Below, in pieces: positions 48,764-56,687 of a stretch of 64,000 nt of DNA. Every line of letters starts with the position of its first letter. The stretch's first letter is position 1. Origin of the DNA: Rhizobium sp. R711. GTDB lineage: Bacteria; Pseudomonadota; Alphaproteobacteria; Rhizobiales; Rhizobiaceae. The stretch spans positions 56,074 through 120,073 of the forward strand of contig NZ_LOKZ01000008.1 in assembly GCF_002211365.1 (NCBI RefSeq), given 5' to 3'. Below the pieces are notes generated by a model. The model was not told the DNA's origin. It made no database searches and was given only the letters and a program-made list of their open reading frames with translations. The position numbers and the translations under genes were made by a program.

Positions 48764-49801
48764 ATGAGCGATAACACCACCCTGACCGTCCCGGCACTGC
48801 AGGAGCGGGTCGATGCGATCTTTCGCAAGGCCGGCCTCAACGAGATCCAAGCCGGCGCACTCGCTCGCGTGATCGTTGCCGGGGAACGCGATGCCTGCAA
48901 ATCGCACGGCATCTACCGGATCGAGGGTGCGTTGCGCACCGTCAAGGCAGGCAAGGTGAAGCCGGATGCGGTGCCGGAACTGCTGCTGCAGGAGGGGTCG
49001 GCGATTGTGAAGGTCAACGCCAAGGGCGGCTTTGCCAATCCCGCCTTCGAACTCGGCCTGCCGGCGCTCGTGGAACGCACCCGCTCGTGCGGACTTGCGG
49101 CACTCGTTATCAACGACTGCACACATTTCTCCGCACTCTGGCCGGAAGCGGAAGCGCTGACCGAACAGGGGCTTGCAGGCTTGGTGATGTGCCCGAGCTA
49201 TGCGACCGTTGCACCGACTGGCGGCAACAAGCCGCTGCTCGGCACCAACCCTTTCGCCTTCGCCTGGCCGCGCGCCGGCCAACCGCCTTACGTCTTCGAT
49301 TTTGCAACGTCGGTCGCCGCGCGCGGCGAAATCGAACTGCATCGACGAGCCGGCAAGTCGCTGCCAGAGGGCTGGGCGATCGATGCCGAAGGCAATCCGA
49401 CGACCGATCCGAACGCTGCGCTTGCCGGCGCCATGCTGCCCTTCGGAGGACACAAGGGATCTGCGATCGGTACGATGATCGAGCTGTTGGCCGGCATCAT
49501 GATCGGCGATCTGACGAGCCCTGAGGTGCTGGACTATCTTGGCACGACCACGCTTGCGCCGTTCCACGGCGAGTTGATCATCGCCTTCTTTCCCGAAGCC
49601 TTCGCAGCCGGCCGGCCAGGCAATCCGTTTGCACGGGCCGAGACACTGTTCGAGGCAATCATTGGCCAGGGCGCCCGCCTGCCTTCGCAGCGCCGCTATG
49701 TGGCACGCGCGAAATCGGAGACCGATGGCATCACGCTGACCGACGCCGAGATCAAGCAGCTCGAACGGTTGTTCGCACTCGGCCTGGATGCGGTGGCCTG
49801 A
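48764..49801 (+). CDS. LDH2/malate dehydrogenase family oxidoreductase, probable pyrroline-2-carboxylate reductase
   Basis: 345 aa. Family PF02615: ARVIVAGERDACKSHGIYRI, catalytic His in VINDCTHFSALWPEAEALTE, GGNKPLLGTNPFAFAWPRAG, then VFDFATSVAARGEIELHRRA and GGHKGSAIGTMIELLAGIMI. Homologous enzymes reduce delta-1-pyrroline-2-carboxylate to L-proline, which is the product expected of the adjacent AcnX and 3-hydroxyproline dehydratase activities. Divergent from the semialdehyde dehydrogenase gene. Confidence 0.88.
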   Translation: MSDNTTLTVPALQERVDAIFRKAGLNEIQAGALARVIVAGERDACKSHGIYRIEGALRTVKAGKVKPDAVPELLLQEGSAIVKVNAKGGFANPAFELGLPALVERTRSCGLAALVINDCTHFSALWPEAEALTEQGLAGLVMCPSYATVAPTGGNKPLLGTNPFAFAWPRAGQPPYVFDFATSVAARGEIELHRRAGKSLPEGWAIDAEGNPTTDPNAALAGAMLPFGGHKGSAIGTMIELLAGIMIGDLTSPEVLDYLGTTTLAPFHGELIIAFFPEAFAAGRPGNPFARAETLFEAIIGQGARLPSQRRYVARAKSETDGITLTDAEIKQLERLFALGLDAVA

Positions 49802-49852
49802 GCCGCCGCCTGACATCGCTGATAATCGGCATAGGGGAGATCGATTTGATCG

Positions 49853-50430
49853 CACCCTGCCACACCACCCGGCATGCGGGTCCGCGCCGGGAGGTTCGAG
49901 CGATTGAGGTTAGACGAGCTCGAGCATTCCAAGTTGGTCAGCCCATCTGATGGTGAGGATGGCGTTGAGGACTTTGCCGCTGTTGCGCCACCAGCGACCG
50001 GCATTGGCTGCCACTTGCTGAGCCACAAGAGGTTTCGCTCCCCTTGCCATCATTTCCCGGACGATCGTCCTGCCGTGCTTCCATTGCTTGAGCTGGATTA
50101 CCCTCACACGATGGCGCATCCATGTCGGCAACCCGTCTCTTGACCACCCGCCCCGGTGCTTTGCAGAATGCATAGCCGAGGAATTTGCGGCCGAAGACGC
50201 TGGCAACGGCGCTCTTGGTCTCGTTCACCTTCAGGCGAAGTCGGCCACCCTGCGGCGTGCCTCTGGTTCGCTTGATGACCACATCTCCGTCAACAATGTC
50301 GGCGTTCAGATCGGCCCAGCGACTGCCGTTTCGATCGACGCTTCCTCTCCACGCTCAGTCGCCCTTGCGCAGTTGCGCTTCACTTCCCTCGCCATGACCA
50401 GCTTACGGTGGGACTTACACCCGCAAGAGT
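49853..50430 (-). mobile_element. Group II intron remnant
   Basis: The minus strand keeps pieces of a bacterial group II intron in order. The 5' side has GGGTGTAAGTCCCACC (about 50407-50424) and TGGTCATGGCGAGGGAAGTG. Then comes part of the intron-encoded protein. At the 3' end is the conserved domain V-like run CCCGGCGCGGACCCGCATGC followed by GGTGGTGTGG (about 49857-49893). It is less than 0.6 kb, against about 2 kb or more for an active intron, so large internal parts are gone. Ends are approximate. Confidence 0.75.
49910..50282 (-). pseudogene. Truncated group II intron reverse transcriptase/maturase
   Basis: One frame (to 50282) reads RGTPQGG, the RT domain-4 motif, and then jumps straight to RLRLKVNETKSAVASVFGRK with FLGYAF, a thumb/X-domain stretch, so the catalytic YxDD region is missing. 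The C-terminal part continues in the next frame: MRHRVRVIQLKQWKHGRTIV, ANAGRWWRNSGKVLNAILTI and RWADQLG, the usual maturase end. Internal deletion plus frameshift makes it inactive. Confidence 0.8.
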
Positions 50431-50449
50431 GCGCCCATGCTGGGCGCAC
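50429..50449. repeat. Perfect hairpin at the intron remnant edge
   Basis: GTGCGCCCA, TGC, TGGGCGCAC: 9-bp perfect stem just outside the recognised 5' part of the intron remnant. It may be part of intron domain I or a separate hairpin beyond the deaminase terminator. Confidence 0.55.
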
Positions 50450-50458
50450 ATGCGAAAC

Positions 50459-50478
50459 GGCCCTCCAAACGGAGGGCC
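50459..50478 (-). terminator. Terminator of the DapA-family gene
   Basis: On the minus strand GGCCCTCC, loop GTTT, GGAGGGCC, 23 bp past the stop. No T-run on this strand; TTTCGATTT lies on the plus-strand side. Confidence 0.7.
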
Positions 50479-50501
50479 TTTCGATTTGAGAGTTCTTGAA
50501 A

Positions 50502-51464
50502 TCAGGCCCTGTACTTCTCAACAGCGCCGGGGAGTTTGCTCCACTCTGCGTACCAGGTATTGAAAAGCTTGAACTGAGACTCGACGTAGCCGCGCTGGCT
50601 GTCCGTCAGAACGTCCGTTTCGTAGAAATGCAGCGTGTATTCCTTGTCGCCCTTCAGCACCATCATGTGCTTGAAGAACAGCACGAGGTCCGGGCCTTCG
50701 TCAAACGAAGAGAGGACGGCCAGCGCCTGCTCGAGCTCCAGCGCCCGCTGGCGGGCATCCGCGTCGCCGGCAGCGGCGGCTTGGGCCAGGTTGCAAAGAT
50801 GCAGCACTTCCTTCGGCAGGACGTTGCCGATGCCCGTGATGGCGCCGGTCGCACCGCAATTTACGAAGCCGTGGAAGACAGCCGTGTCGACACCGATCAT
50901 CAGCGAAACGTCATCATCGCGGCTGGTGATGTTCTCTGCCGCATAGCGCATATCTGCCGCGCCACCGAACTCCTTGAAGCCGACGAGGTTCGGATGTTCG
51001 GCACGGAGCGCAAAGAACAGATCGGCGCGCGTGGCGAAGCCATAGTAGGGGCTGTTGTAGATGACCGCCGGAAGATCCGGAGCAGCCTTCAGGATCGCCT
51101 TGAAGTGCGCCTTCTGGGCCGCAATCACCGAGCCGCGCGACAGGACACGCGGGATGACCATCAGACCTTTTGCCCCAACCTTCTGGGCATGCGCCGCATG
51201 GGCAACCGCAGACGCGCTGTTGACGGCGCCAGTGCCGACGATGACCGGAACGCCGGCCTTCACCAGGCGCTCCACGCCTTCCATGCGCTGCGCATCGGTG
51301 AGGAGCGGCCAGTCACCCATGGAGCCGCAGTAAACGACTGCCGACATGCCCTGGGCGATCAGCTCCTGCCCCTTGCGGACGAGGGCGTCATAGTCGGGGG
51401 TACGATCCTGCTTGCAGGGGGTCATCAGAGCCGGGATTACACCGGAAAAAATCTTGGCCTTCAT
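50502..51464 (-). CDS. DapA/dihydrodipicolinate synthase family protein, probable pyrroline-4-hydroxy-2-carboxylate deaminase
   Basis: 320 aa. Class I aldolase fold with Schiff-base Lys164 (LVGFKEFGGAAD) and Tyr136 in PAVIYNSPYYGFATR; N-terminal FSGVIPALMTPCKQDRTPDY. In Sinorhizobium meliloti and Pseudomonas the DapA-type deaminase of hydroxyproline catabolism makes alpha-ketoglutarate semialdehyde from pyrroline-4-hydroxy-2-carboxylate. The neighbouring KGSADH, DadA-type gene and repressor fit this. A large operator-like palindrome lies upstream (51559-51586). Confidence 0.88.
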   Translation of the reverse strand: MKAKIFSGVIPALMTPCKQDRTPDYDALVRKGQELIAQGMSAVVYCGSMGDWPLLTDAQRMEGVERLVKAGVPVIVGTGAVNSASAVAHAAHAQKVGAKGLMVIPRVLSRGSVIAAQKAHFKAILKAAPDLPAVIYNSPYYGFATRADLFFALRAEHPNLVGFKEFGGAADMRYAAENITSRDDDVSLMIGVDTAVFHGFVNCGATGAITGIGNVLPKEVLHLCNLAQAAAAGDADARQRALELEQALAVLSSFDEGPDLVLFFKHMMVLKGDKEYTLHFYETDVLTDSQRGYVESQFKLFNTWYAEWSKLPGAVEKYRA

Positions 51465-51558
51465 TGAGAAACTCCTGTTTGCCCTGGGGGACGGAAGGGG
51501 TCGGTGCGTGAGCGCTGACCCGGCCCCCCCATGTCGTCGAAGGTCGTTATAGCAACTT

Positions 51559-51586
51559 GCATATTATTTGTCGACAAAAATTATGC
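51559..51586. promoter_or_regulatory. 28-bp palindrome (GntR operator candidate) upstream of the DapA-family gene
   Basis: Left arm GCATATTATTTGTC and right arm GACAAAAATTATGC match at 12 of 14 positions, around the perfect core TTTGTCGACAAA (51567-51578). It lies 95-122 bp upstream of the deaminase start and just after the gntR stop. The same core recurs in the gntR leader. Confidence 0.75.
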
Positions 51587-51592
51587 AGCAGA

Positions 51593-52297
51593 TCAAAGAG
51601 CAATATCCAGCTTGCCGCCGCGTGCGAAAAGCTTCTGTATCTGCTGTACGATCTGCTCGGCATGGATCGTCGCTAAGCGGTCGGCGGCCTCGGCGTCGCG
51701 CGCTGCTATGACCGCGATAATGTCCTCGTGCTCGTCGACGAAACGTTGCGGCAAACGGTCCTCGTACGACTGGTAATAGAGCCGCAGGATGCGCCGTCCC
51801 TCGTCGAGAAGGCGATTGAAAAGGCCAGTGAAATAGGCGTTTCGACCCGCCTCGGCGATGGCCGAATGGAAGGCGGCGTTTGTGGCAATCATTCCCAAAG
51901 CGTCCTGCGCCGCCACGGCGGCAGCAAACTCGGCCTGACGCGCGCGGATTACCTGCAGGTCCTCGGCACGATGATATTGGGCGGCCAGGCGCGTGGTCAC
52001 GCGATACATCAGTACCAGCGCATCGAAGAAGGTGTGCATGTTGAAGAAATCGATGTTCGAGACCATGGTCGAACGATTGGGCAACGTATCTATCAGCCCC
52101 TCGCCCGCTAACCGAACCAGCGCCTCGCGGATCGGTGTGCGCGACATCTTAAACCGCTCGGCCAGCTGCACCTCGTCGATCGGGCTGCCGGGTGGCAAAA
52201 CCAGATCAAGGATCTCGTCGCGCAGGAGGTCATAGACCACCTTGACGCCGGAGCCGCGCTTGCGTTCAGGAGTGGAATTCGTATCGTTATCAGTCAT
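51593..52297 (-). CDS. GntR family (FadR-like, FCD domain) transcriptional regulator
   Basis: 234 aa from ATG 52295-52297. Winged HTH: VYDLLRDEILDLVLPPGSPI, then EVQLAERFKMSRTPIREALV; FCD ligand domain from about residue 85 with YHRAEDLQVIRARQ, NAAFHSAIAEAG and HEDIIAVIAARDAEAADRLA. Probably the repressor of the hydroxyproline genes, comparable in role to HypR of S. meliloti (inference). Its own start is 8 bp from a perfect 20-bp palindrome sharing the TTTGTCGACAAA core. Confidence 0.92.
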   Translation of the reverse strand: MTDNDTNSTPERKRGSGVKVVYDLLRDEILDLVLPPGSPIDEVQLAERFKMSRTPIREALVRLAGEGLIDTLPNRSTMVSNIDFFNMHTFFDALVLMYRVTTRLAAQYHRAEDLQVIRARQAEFAAAVAAQDALGMIATNAAFHSAIAEAGRNAYFTGLFNRLLDEGRRILRLYYQSYEDRLPQRFVDEHEDIIAVIAARDAEAADRLATIHAEQIVQQIQKLFARGGKLDIAL

Positions 52298-52304
52298 CCT
52301 GGAA

Positions 52305-52324
52305 TCCTTTTGTCGACAAAAGGA
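52305..52324. promoter_or_regulatory. Perfect 20-bp palindrome (autoregulatory operator candidate) of the gntR gene
   Basis: TCCTTTTGTC / GACAAAAGGA, perfectly symmetric, containing TTTGTCGACAAA. It spans the region from 8 bp upstream of the gntR start, overlapping the AAGGA ribosome site, where bound protein would block both transcription and translation initiation. Confidence 0.75.
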
Positions 52325-52971
52325 ATACTTTTTCTTGCACATCGGATCAATAGCACCGGCAACCCCGGCGAGCGAAAGGCCAGGGTCGCATCAACGAGAA
52401 AAGGGCGCGGCGGGAACATTGACAACCTAGCTGTAGCTAGACTGCTGGCGACGCTCTCGCCCGGCCTGACGTTTCGCCTGGATTGGCTGTGCTATGCGCT
52501 CACTGATCGCTGTCGTTCGCGCCATAGATTTTTCCGCACCTTGCGGGGCGCCGCACTTTTAACTGGCGACATCCAAGGGCAGCGACATCGCCCTGGTCGA
52601 CGGGGTGGTCAGCGGATCGCCTCGTCATCATCTTGCCGGATGCTCGGGCTTCCGGGCAAAACGTTGCCTGGGTCGTAGGCGCGTATACTTTCAAAGCGTA
52701 TAGTTGTATATCTTCCGCCGGCGGCGCTATGCGCGGCAAAGACGTGGAAAAACGCAGCTGTTACTCTTTCCCAATCTTCTGGCGAAGATCCCTATTGGCA
52801 TGGCGCAATAGACCACCAATCACGCTCTCTAACCAATTCGCAGCCATATTCCTTGGCTCAAACTAGAGACTTCCCTCTTGAGTTAGGCAAGCTTTGCAGC
52901 CCTAGCGCGACTAGCGATGGGGTAGTGTCTCTCCAACCGTCAATTCCGGCGGGAGGAAGAGGAGAGATACA
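52325..52971. other. Gap upstream of the curlin gene
   Basis: 647 bp with no supported gene. Notable bits are a 6+6 inverted repeat CTAGCTGTAGCTAG (52427-52440) and an AT-rich stretch GCGTATACTTTCAAAGCGTA (about 52679-52698). The longer frames here lack family resemblance and ribosome sites. GGAGG sites precede the curlin start at 52972. Confidence 0.5.
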
Positions 52972-53334
52972 ATGAAAATCAAGGGCCTAGTAATTGCAAC
53001 CGTGTTTGCTCTTTCATCGATTTCCGGCGCATTCGCTGCGGAAAATCTGTCCATCACATCTCAAAGCGGCTGGGGCAACAGCGCCGGCACGGCCCAGAGC
53101 GGCTTCCGTAACTTCAGCGGCACCGGGCAGCTCGGCGGCTGGAATAGCTCGACGACCATTCAACATGGTGCATTCAATCAATCCGGAACGGCCCAATTCG
53201 GCTTCCATAACGACTCGCTTACCGTACAACAGGGTCTAGGAAACGTCTCTGGTACGCTGCAGTTTGGCCATGGCAACAACTCGCAGACCTACCAGTCCGG
53301 CGTGGGCAACAACTCTGTGACCATCCAGCATTAG
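52972..53334 (+). CDS. Curlin-repeat protein (curli-like amyloid subunit)
   Basis: 120 aa. Signal peptide MKIKGLVIATVFALSSISGA, FA. The mature part is almost wholly about nine 11-residue units of the form S-x-T-x-Q-x-G-x-x-N-x, e.g. SGTAQFGFHND, SLTVQQGLGNV, SGTLQFGHGNN, SQTYQSGVGNN. Paired units correspond to the curlin repeat of CsgA/CsgB, which stacks as beta-helix strands. Secreted amyloid fibre subunit or nucleator is the likely role. A strong hairpin follows. Confidence 0.85.
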   Translation: MKIKGLVIATVFALSSISGAFAAENLSITSQSGWGNSAGTAQSGFRNFSGTGQLGGWNSSTTIQHGAFNQSGTAQFGFHNDSLTVQQGLGNVSGTLQFGHGNNSQTYQSGVGNNSVTIQH

Positions 53335-53349
53335 TCGAGTATATCTTTA

Positions 53350-53372
53350 GGTCAGCGGCCGTGCCGCTGACC
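53350..53372 (+). terminator. Hairpin between the curlin and CsgH-like genes
   Basis: GGTCAGCGGC, CGT, GCCGCTGACC followed by TCCTTT: a perfect 10-bp stem. It could end most curlin transcripts, leaving a low level of read-through to the CsgH-like gene, or protect the curlin mRNA. Confidence 0.75.
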
Positions 53373-53394
53373 TCCTTTACGATGGAGTCCTACA

Positions 53395-53700
53395 ATGATT
53401 ACTGCCCTCCCCCCCGTCCATTGCATCATCGAGCATCATAAGGAGAGTGGGGATGCCATGACCCTGGTCCCGACGATCGAAAGCGACGGTCGCGGCGAAG
53501 GAAGTTATCAGTTCGAGATTTTCTCGAGTTCCAATGGCAATACGTCAAGCAACGTTCAAGGCGGTGATTTCCAGAAGGACAACCCGGGACGGCTCGCGCT
53601 TTCAAGATCAACCGTCTCCGTGTCGCCGAACGGATGGAGCGCCCGGCTCACCGTCTATGGTCCGAACGGCGAGAAGCTCTGCGTGGTATCCGTGCCGTGA
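53395..53700 (+). CDS. CsgH-like curli assembly chaperone
   Basis: 101 aa from ATG 53395 (GGAG 7 nt upstream). Beta-rich, with EGSYQFEIFSSSNGNTSSNV, then QGGDFQKDNPGRLALSRSTV and WSARLTVYGPNGEKLCVVSV. The SYxFxI..SSNGNTSxNxxGGDF pattern and Cys10/Cys96 placement resemble CsgH, an inhibitor of curlin aggregation found beside csgA/B in alphaproteobacteria. Odd: no clear signal peptide, though CsgH works in the periplasm; a missed upstream start or another export route is possible. Confidence 0.6.
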   Translation: MITALPPVHCIIEHHKESGDAMTLVPTIESDGRGEGSYQFEIFSSSNGNTSSNVQGGDFQKDNPGRLALSRSTVSVSPNGWSARLTVYGPNGEKLCVVSVP

Positions 53701-53834
53701 CATTTATGCACCGATGGCACCAACTCCCCACGCGCGGATACCGCGGCTAATTGATTGTATACTAAATTATAATAGTAATAGACCTCAGCGTGTCGCGCCG
53801 GCCTGCGTCGGTGCCATCTTGAGGTGACGAGAGA

Positions 53835-55145
53835 ATGCGGATCCGCCAAGCCGTTCTGCCCCAGAAAATGGCCGCAATTCTGGTTGCGGCTCTAGCAAGC
53901 CTTACTGGCACGACCTCCCCTGCACTTGCCGACGACACCAAGCTAACACCGCAGAACGAGGACACCGCGCCTAGCCTAGAGATCGGCACCGGCATCAACT
54001 GGCTTAGCTTGCCGAGCTGGGGTTCGCGAAGGCCCGATTTCTTCGGAAGCGGAGACAGCAGGGTCGTTGACGACGGCCTCAATATCGGCATCAGCCTGGA
54101 TCTGCCGCTGGGGCAGATAGGGTCGCAACCCTTTGTTCTGGAGTGGAACGGCAGCATCGCGGACCTTTCGTCCAATTCCACGAGCCGAACGAGCCTTGCC
54201 GGTCAGAATTCCCTGAACCTAAGGTTTGGCAACACGGCCAACGGCAGTGTCAATACTCTCACCGCGTCACCGGTTGGCATCCTCCCTGCGGCTGCAGTGG
54301 CTGATGTCACGGTAAACGACAGCGCGGGCGGGACGGCGCACATTAACTCCACGGCGTCGTCTTCGGATCCCACTGGCCGGATTACACAGTTTGCGTCAAC
54401 CAGCTCGATTACCGGCGGCGTATTCACTGCGCTTGTGACCAATGGTGGGACGCCCAGCGCAGCGGCCTATGCGGCCTATGCCGACAATACCGGCCTTACC
54501 CTGCAAGCAACTGGTGACCTTAGCAGTAGCGCTATCATCGATGAGCGCGACGAGGATACGACGGTCATCGATCAAGAATTGTTGCTCGGTGCTCCGGTCG
54601 ACCTGCAAGGCGGCTGGACGGTGACCCCCAAATTCGGTCCGATGTATCGCTCGATCGATCGTGATGTGGATTTTCGCCGGACGCTGGTTATAGGAACCAG
54701 TATCCCAGGCGTGGTGGTTCCGCAGGTCGGCGTCGCACAGAACGACGAACTTGATGCACGCTATGTCGGCGCGTTGGCCGAGCTCTCGGTCGCTAAGGCA
54801 CTGCAACCGGATCTCAGCGTCTCGCTCGATGCGAGATTGGGTGGCGCTTACCTTCACTCGCGTTATAGAAGCCACTACTCTGCGGTCCTGCCGAGTGTAT
54901 CGACGGGCGCTTTCGACTTCGTCTCCGAAACGCGTGACGATGCCAGCCTGCTTGCCGGAATTGGCGCCGGGCTGCGCTATGCGCCCAAGGAGAACCTGCT
55001 TGTCGGTTTGAACGCCGGGATCGACTACGTCAACAAGGTGCCGACGATCAATTACGTCGCAGACGCAGGTGGCGTGTCGCCTACCATCGGCATGAGTCAC
55101 GCGATCGACTACAACGTTTCCGTCAGCATTACCTGGCGGTTCTGA
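53835..55145 (+). CDS. Outer-membrane beta-barrel protein
   Basis: 436 aa. Signal peptide (MRIRQAVLPQKMAAILVAAL, then ASLTGTTSPALA). Repeated amphipathic strands and a C-terminal aromatic YNVSVSITWRF, the usual barrel end recognised by BAM. Middle part is Ser/Thr/Ala-rich and low in cysteines. Not recognised at family level. It follows the CsgH-like gene by 134 bp on the same strand, so it may take part in the same surface structure, but it does not look like CsgG. Confidence 0.75.
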   Translation: MRIRQAVLPQKMAAILVAALASLTGTTSPALADDTKLTPQNEDTAPSLEIGTGINWLSLPSWGSRRPDFFGSGDSRVVDDGLNIGISLDLPLGQIGSQPFVLEWNGSIADLSSNSTSRTSLAGQNSLNLRFGNTANGSVNTLTASPVGILPAAAVADVTVNDSAGGTAHINSTASSSDPTGRITQFASTSSITGGVFTALVTNGGTPSAAAYAAYADNTGLTLQATGDLSSSAIIDERDEDTTVIDQELLLGAPVDLQGGWTVTPKFGPMYRSIDRDVDFRRTLVIGTSIPGVVVPQVGVAQNDELDARYVGALAELSVAKALQPDLSVSLDARLGGAYLHSRYRSHYSAVLPSVSTGAFDFVSETRDDASLLAGIGAGLRYAPKENLLVGLNAGIDYVNKVPTINYVADAGGVSPTIGMSHAIDYNVSVSITWRF

Positions 55146-55151
55146 GCACGA

Positions 55152-56276
55152 TCAGCACATGGCTGAAAGCATCGAAAGGCAGTGCAGAAACTGCGTCTGC
55201 CGGTTAACGCCCACGCGTGCCATCGCCGAAGCAAGCTGATTGTGGACGGTGTTTTTTGAGACACCGCGCTGCCGCGCAATTTCCGATGCTGTTTCTCCCC
55301 TCAAGAGGCAATAGGCAAGATCGGCCTCCGTCGGCGTCAAGCCAAAAATGGACTTGATTGTGTCAGGCGCCAGCAGGCTGTTTCCACCAAGTTCGCGTAT
55401 CGTGAGCATGTAAACACGCTCGTTGGTGCCAAAGACATTCTTGAATTGCGATCCCAAGCCAACCCGTCCCGACAATGCGTCCACACTGACAAGCCACTTG
55501 ATGTTCTTTACCTTGTCTTCGACCCAAGCGACGTGCCGGACACGCCCATGGGTGGCCGCCATGCCGATCAGCCGAGTAATTTCTTCCTGAAGAGCAATAT
55601 CGACGAAATCGATCACCGTGTCGCTATATTCGACGAGCAGATGGGACGCTTCGACAAACTTTTCGAAACTCGCATTCGCCAGGCGCACCTGATAGTCCTC
55701 GGTGATGAGGGCAGAGGGTGCCGATGAACTAAAGAAGGCGCTTTCCATATGTGCGGATTTTTCACGCTCCAGAAGCGTAGCCTTTTGTATGGCAAAGGCC
55801 GTCTGAAAGTGCGGCAGTAATTTCATCAGAGTTTCAACAGCTCTGTCTGTTTCGCTTCGACCTGGCCGATCAAATTGAAGCATCAGTGTAATGCGGCGCC
55901 CGCCTTCCTTGACGAGCAAGAGCATGAGAAGGCTACCCTCGGCACCAAAGCACTCGTGTACAGGCACGTCCCATTGCGGATTGAGTTTGGCTTTCAAGTC
56001 TACCGTCAGGAACGCCCCTTGCCCAAGGGTTAGCGTCGCTGCATGCAATGCAGCTATCATCTGCGGATTGCTGAGCGCGACCTTCGGGACGCCCTTTGCA
56101 AACACGCTCGCGCGCCGATCTTCGGCTCCCTTAAAGCCCACGACGGCACCCGCTCCAGCTTTGGTGATGTCGATCAGTTCCGCTAAAAGCTTTTCCCATT
56201 CGGGGGGGCTGACAACGGTCTCATAGATCAGTTGCACCAAAGGCAAGTAGATGTCTTCACCAAAGCTATTGATCAT
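55152..56276 (-). CDS. LuxR-type HTH transcriptional regulator
   Basis: 374 aa from ATG 56274-56276 (GGAG 8 nt upstream); a GTG at 56327 is an alternative. The C-terminal LuxR HTH reads FGLTPTEADLAYCLLRGETA, then SEIARQRGVSKNTVHNQLAS. The N-terminal 300 residues have no REC domain; part (HMESAFFSSSAPSALITEDY) is PAS-like. It is convergent with the barrel gene and next to the curlin pair, a position like that of CsgD in enterobacteria, so regulation of the surface genes is plausible but inferred. Confidence 0.85.
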   Translation of the reverse strand: MINSFGEDIYLPLVQLIYETVVSPPEWEKLLAELIDITKAGAGAVVGFKGAEDRRASVFAKGVPKVALSNPQMIAALHAATLTLGQGAFLTVDLKAKLNPQWDVPVHECFGAEGSLLMLLLVKEGGRRITLMLQFDRPGRSETDRAVETLMKLLPHFQTAFAIQKATLLEREKSAHMESAFFSSSAPSALITEDYQVRLANASFEKFVEASHLLVEYSDTVIDFVDIALQEEITRLIGMAATHGRVRHVAWVEDKVKNIKWLVSVDALSGRVGLGSQFKNVFGTNERVYMLTIRELGGNSLLAPDTIKSIFGLTPTEADLAYCLLRGETASEIARQRGVSKNTVHNQLASAMARVGVNRQTQFLHCLSMLSAMC

Positions 56277-56623
56277 CGGACCCACTCCAATGCTGTGGCG
56301 AATTTCCAAATTGTCAGATACGGACACGTGCTCTCAGAACGCTATCCGTTCGATACCGTATACAGCGGCACTTTTGCCGCGCTTTCACCTCTCATGAGTA
56401 ATTCAGGCTACCTTCATCCGGTCCGACCGTGCGGTCGAAGGTGGTTCCCAGCCACTCGCCTGTCGACTCCACGCCTCGCGGCTTAAGAAAAGCCGAAGAG
56501 AAGCCACGTCTCAATGCGAAACATCGGAGGTCTCCTCTCGATTGTATTTTCCTGTTCGTGCAGCCAATACTTACAACAACACCGCGCTCATTGGGTCGTC
56601 CAAGACCAAACAACGCCAATGCC

Positions 56624-56643
56624 GGTCGGGAGTAATCCCGACC
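56624..56643. terminator. Short terminator-like hairpin
   Basis: GGTCGGGA, GTAA, TCCCGACC followed by TCCCCTCT. Perfect 8-bp stem with no neighbouring gene end on either strand except the barrel gene and LuxR gene, both over 300 bp away. Confidence 0.5.
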
Positions 56644-56687
56644 TCCCCTCTAAAACCTAGAGACTTCTAAGAATAACATGTGCCCTC

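Noticed and set aside
52427..52440. CTAGCTGTAGCTAG as a quorum-sensing lux-type box for the curlin gene
   Set aside because: Half-sites too short, sequence differs from known lux boxes, and it is 530 bp from the curlin start.
52310..52866. Short plus-strand frames in the gap before the curlin gene
   Set aside because: No ribosome sites, no homologous motifs, inconsistent codon use.
53835..55145. Barrel protein as the CsgG pore
   Set aside because: CsgG is a lipoprotein of about 280 aa; this lacks a lipobox Cys and is 436 aa with a C-terminal aromatic barrel end.
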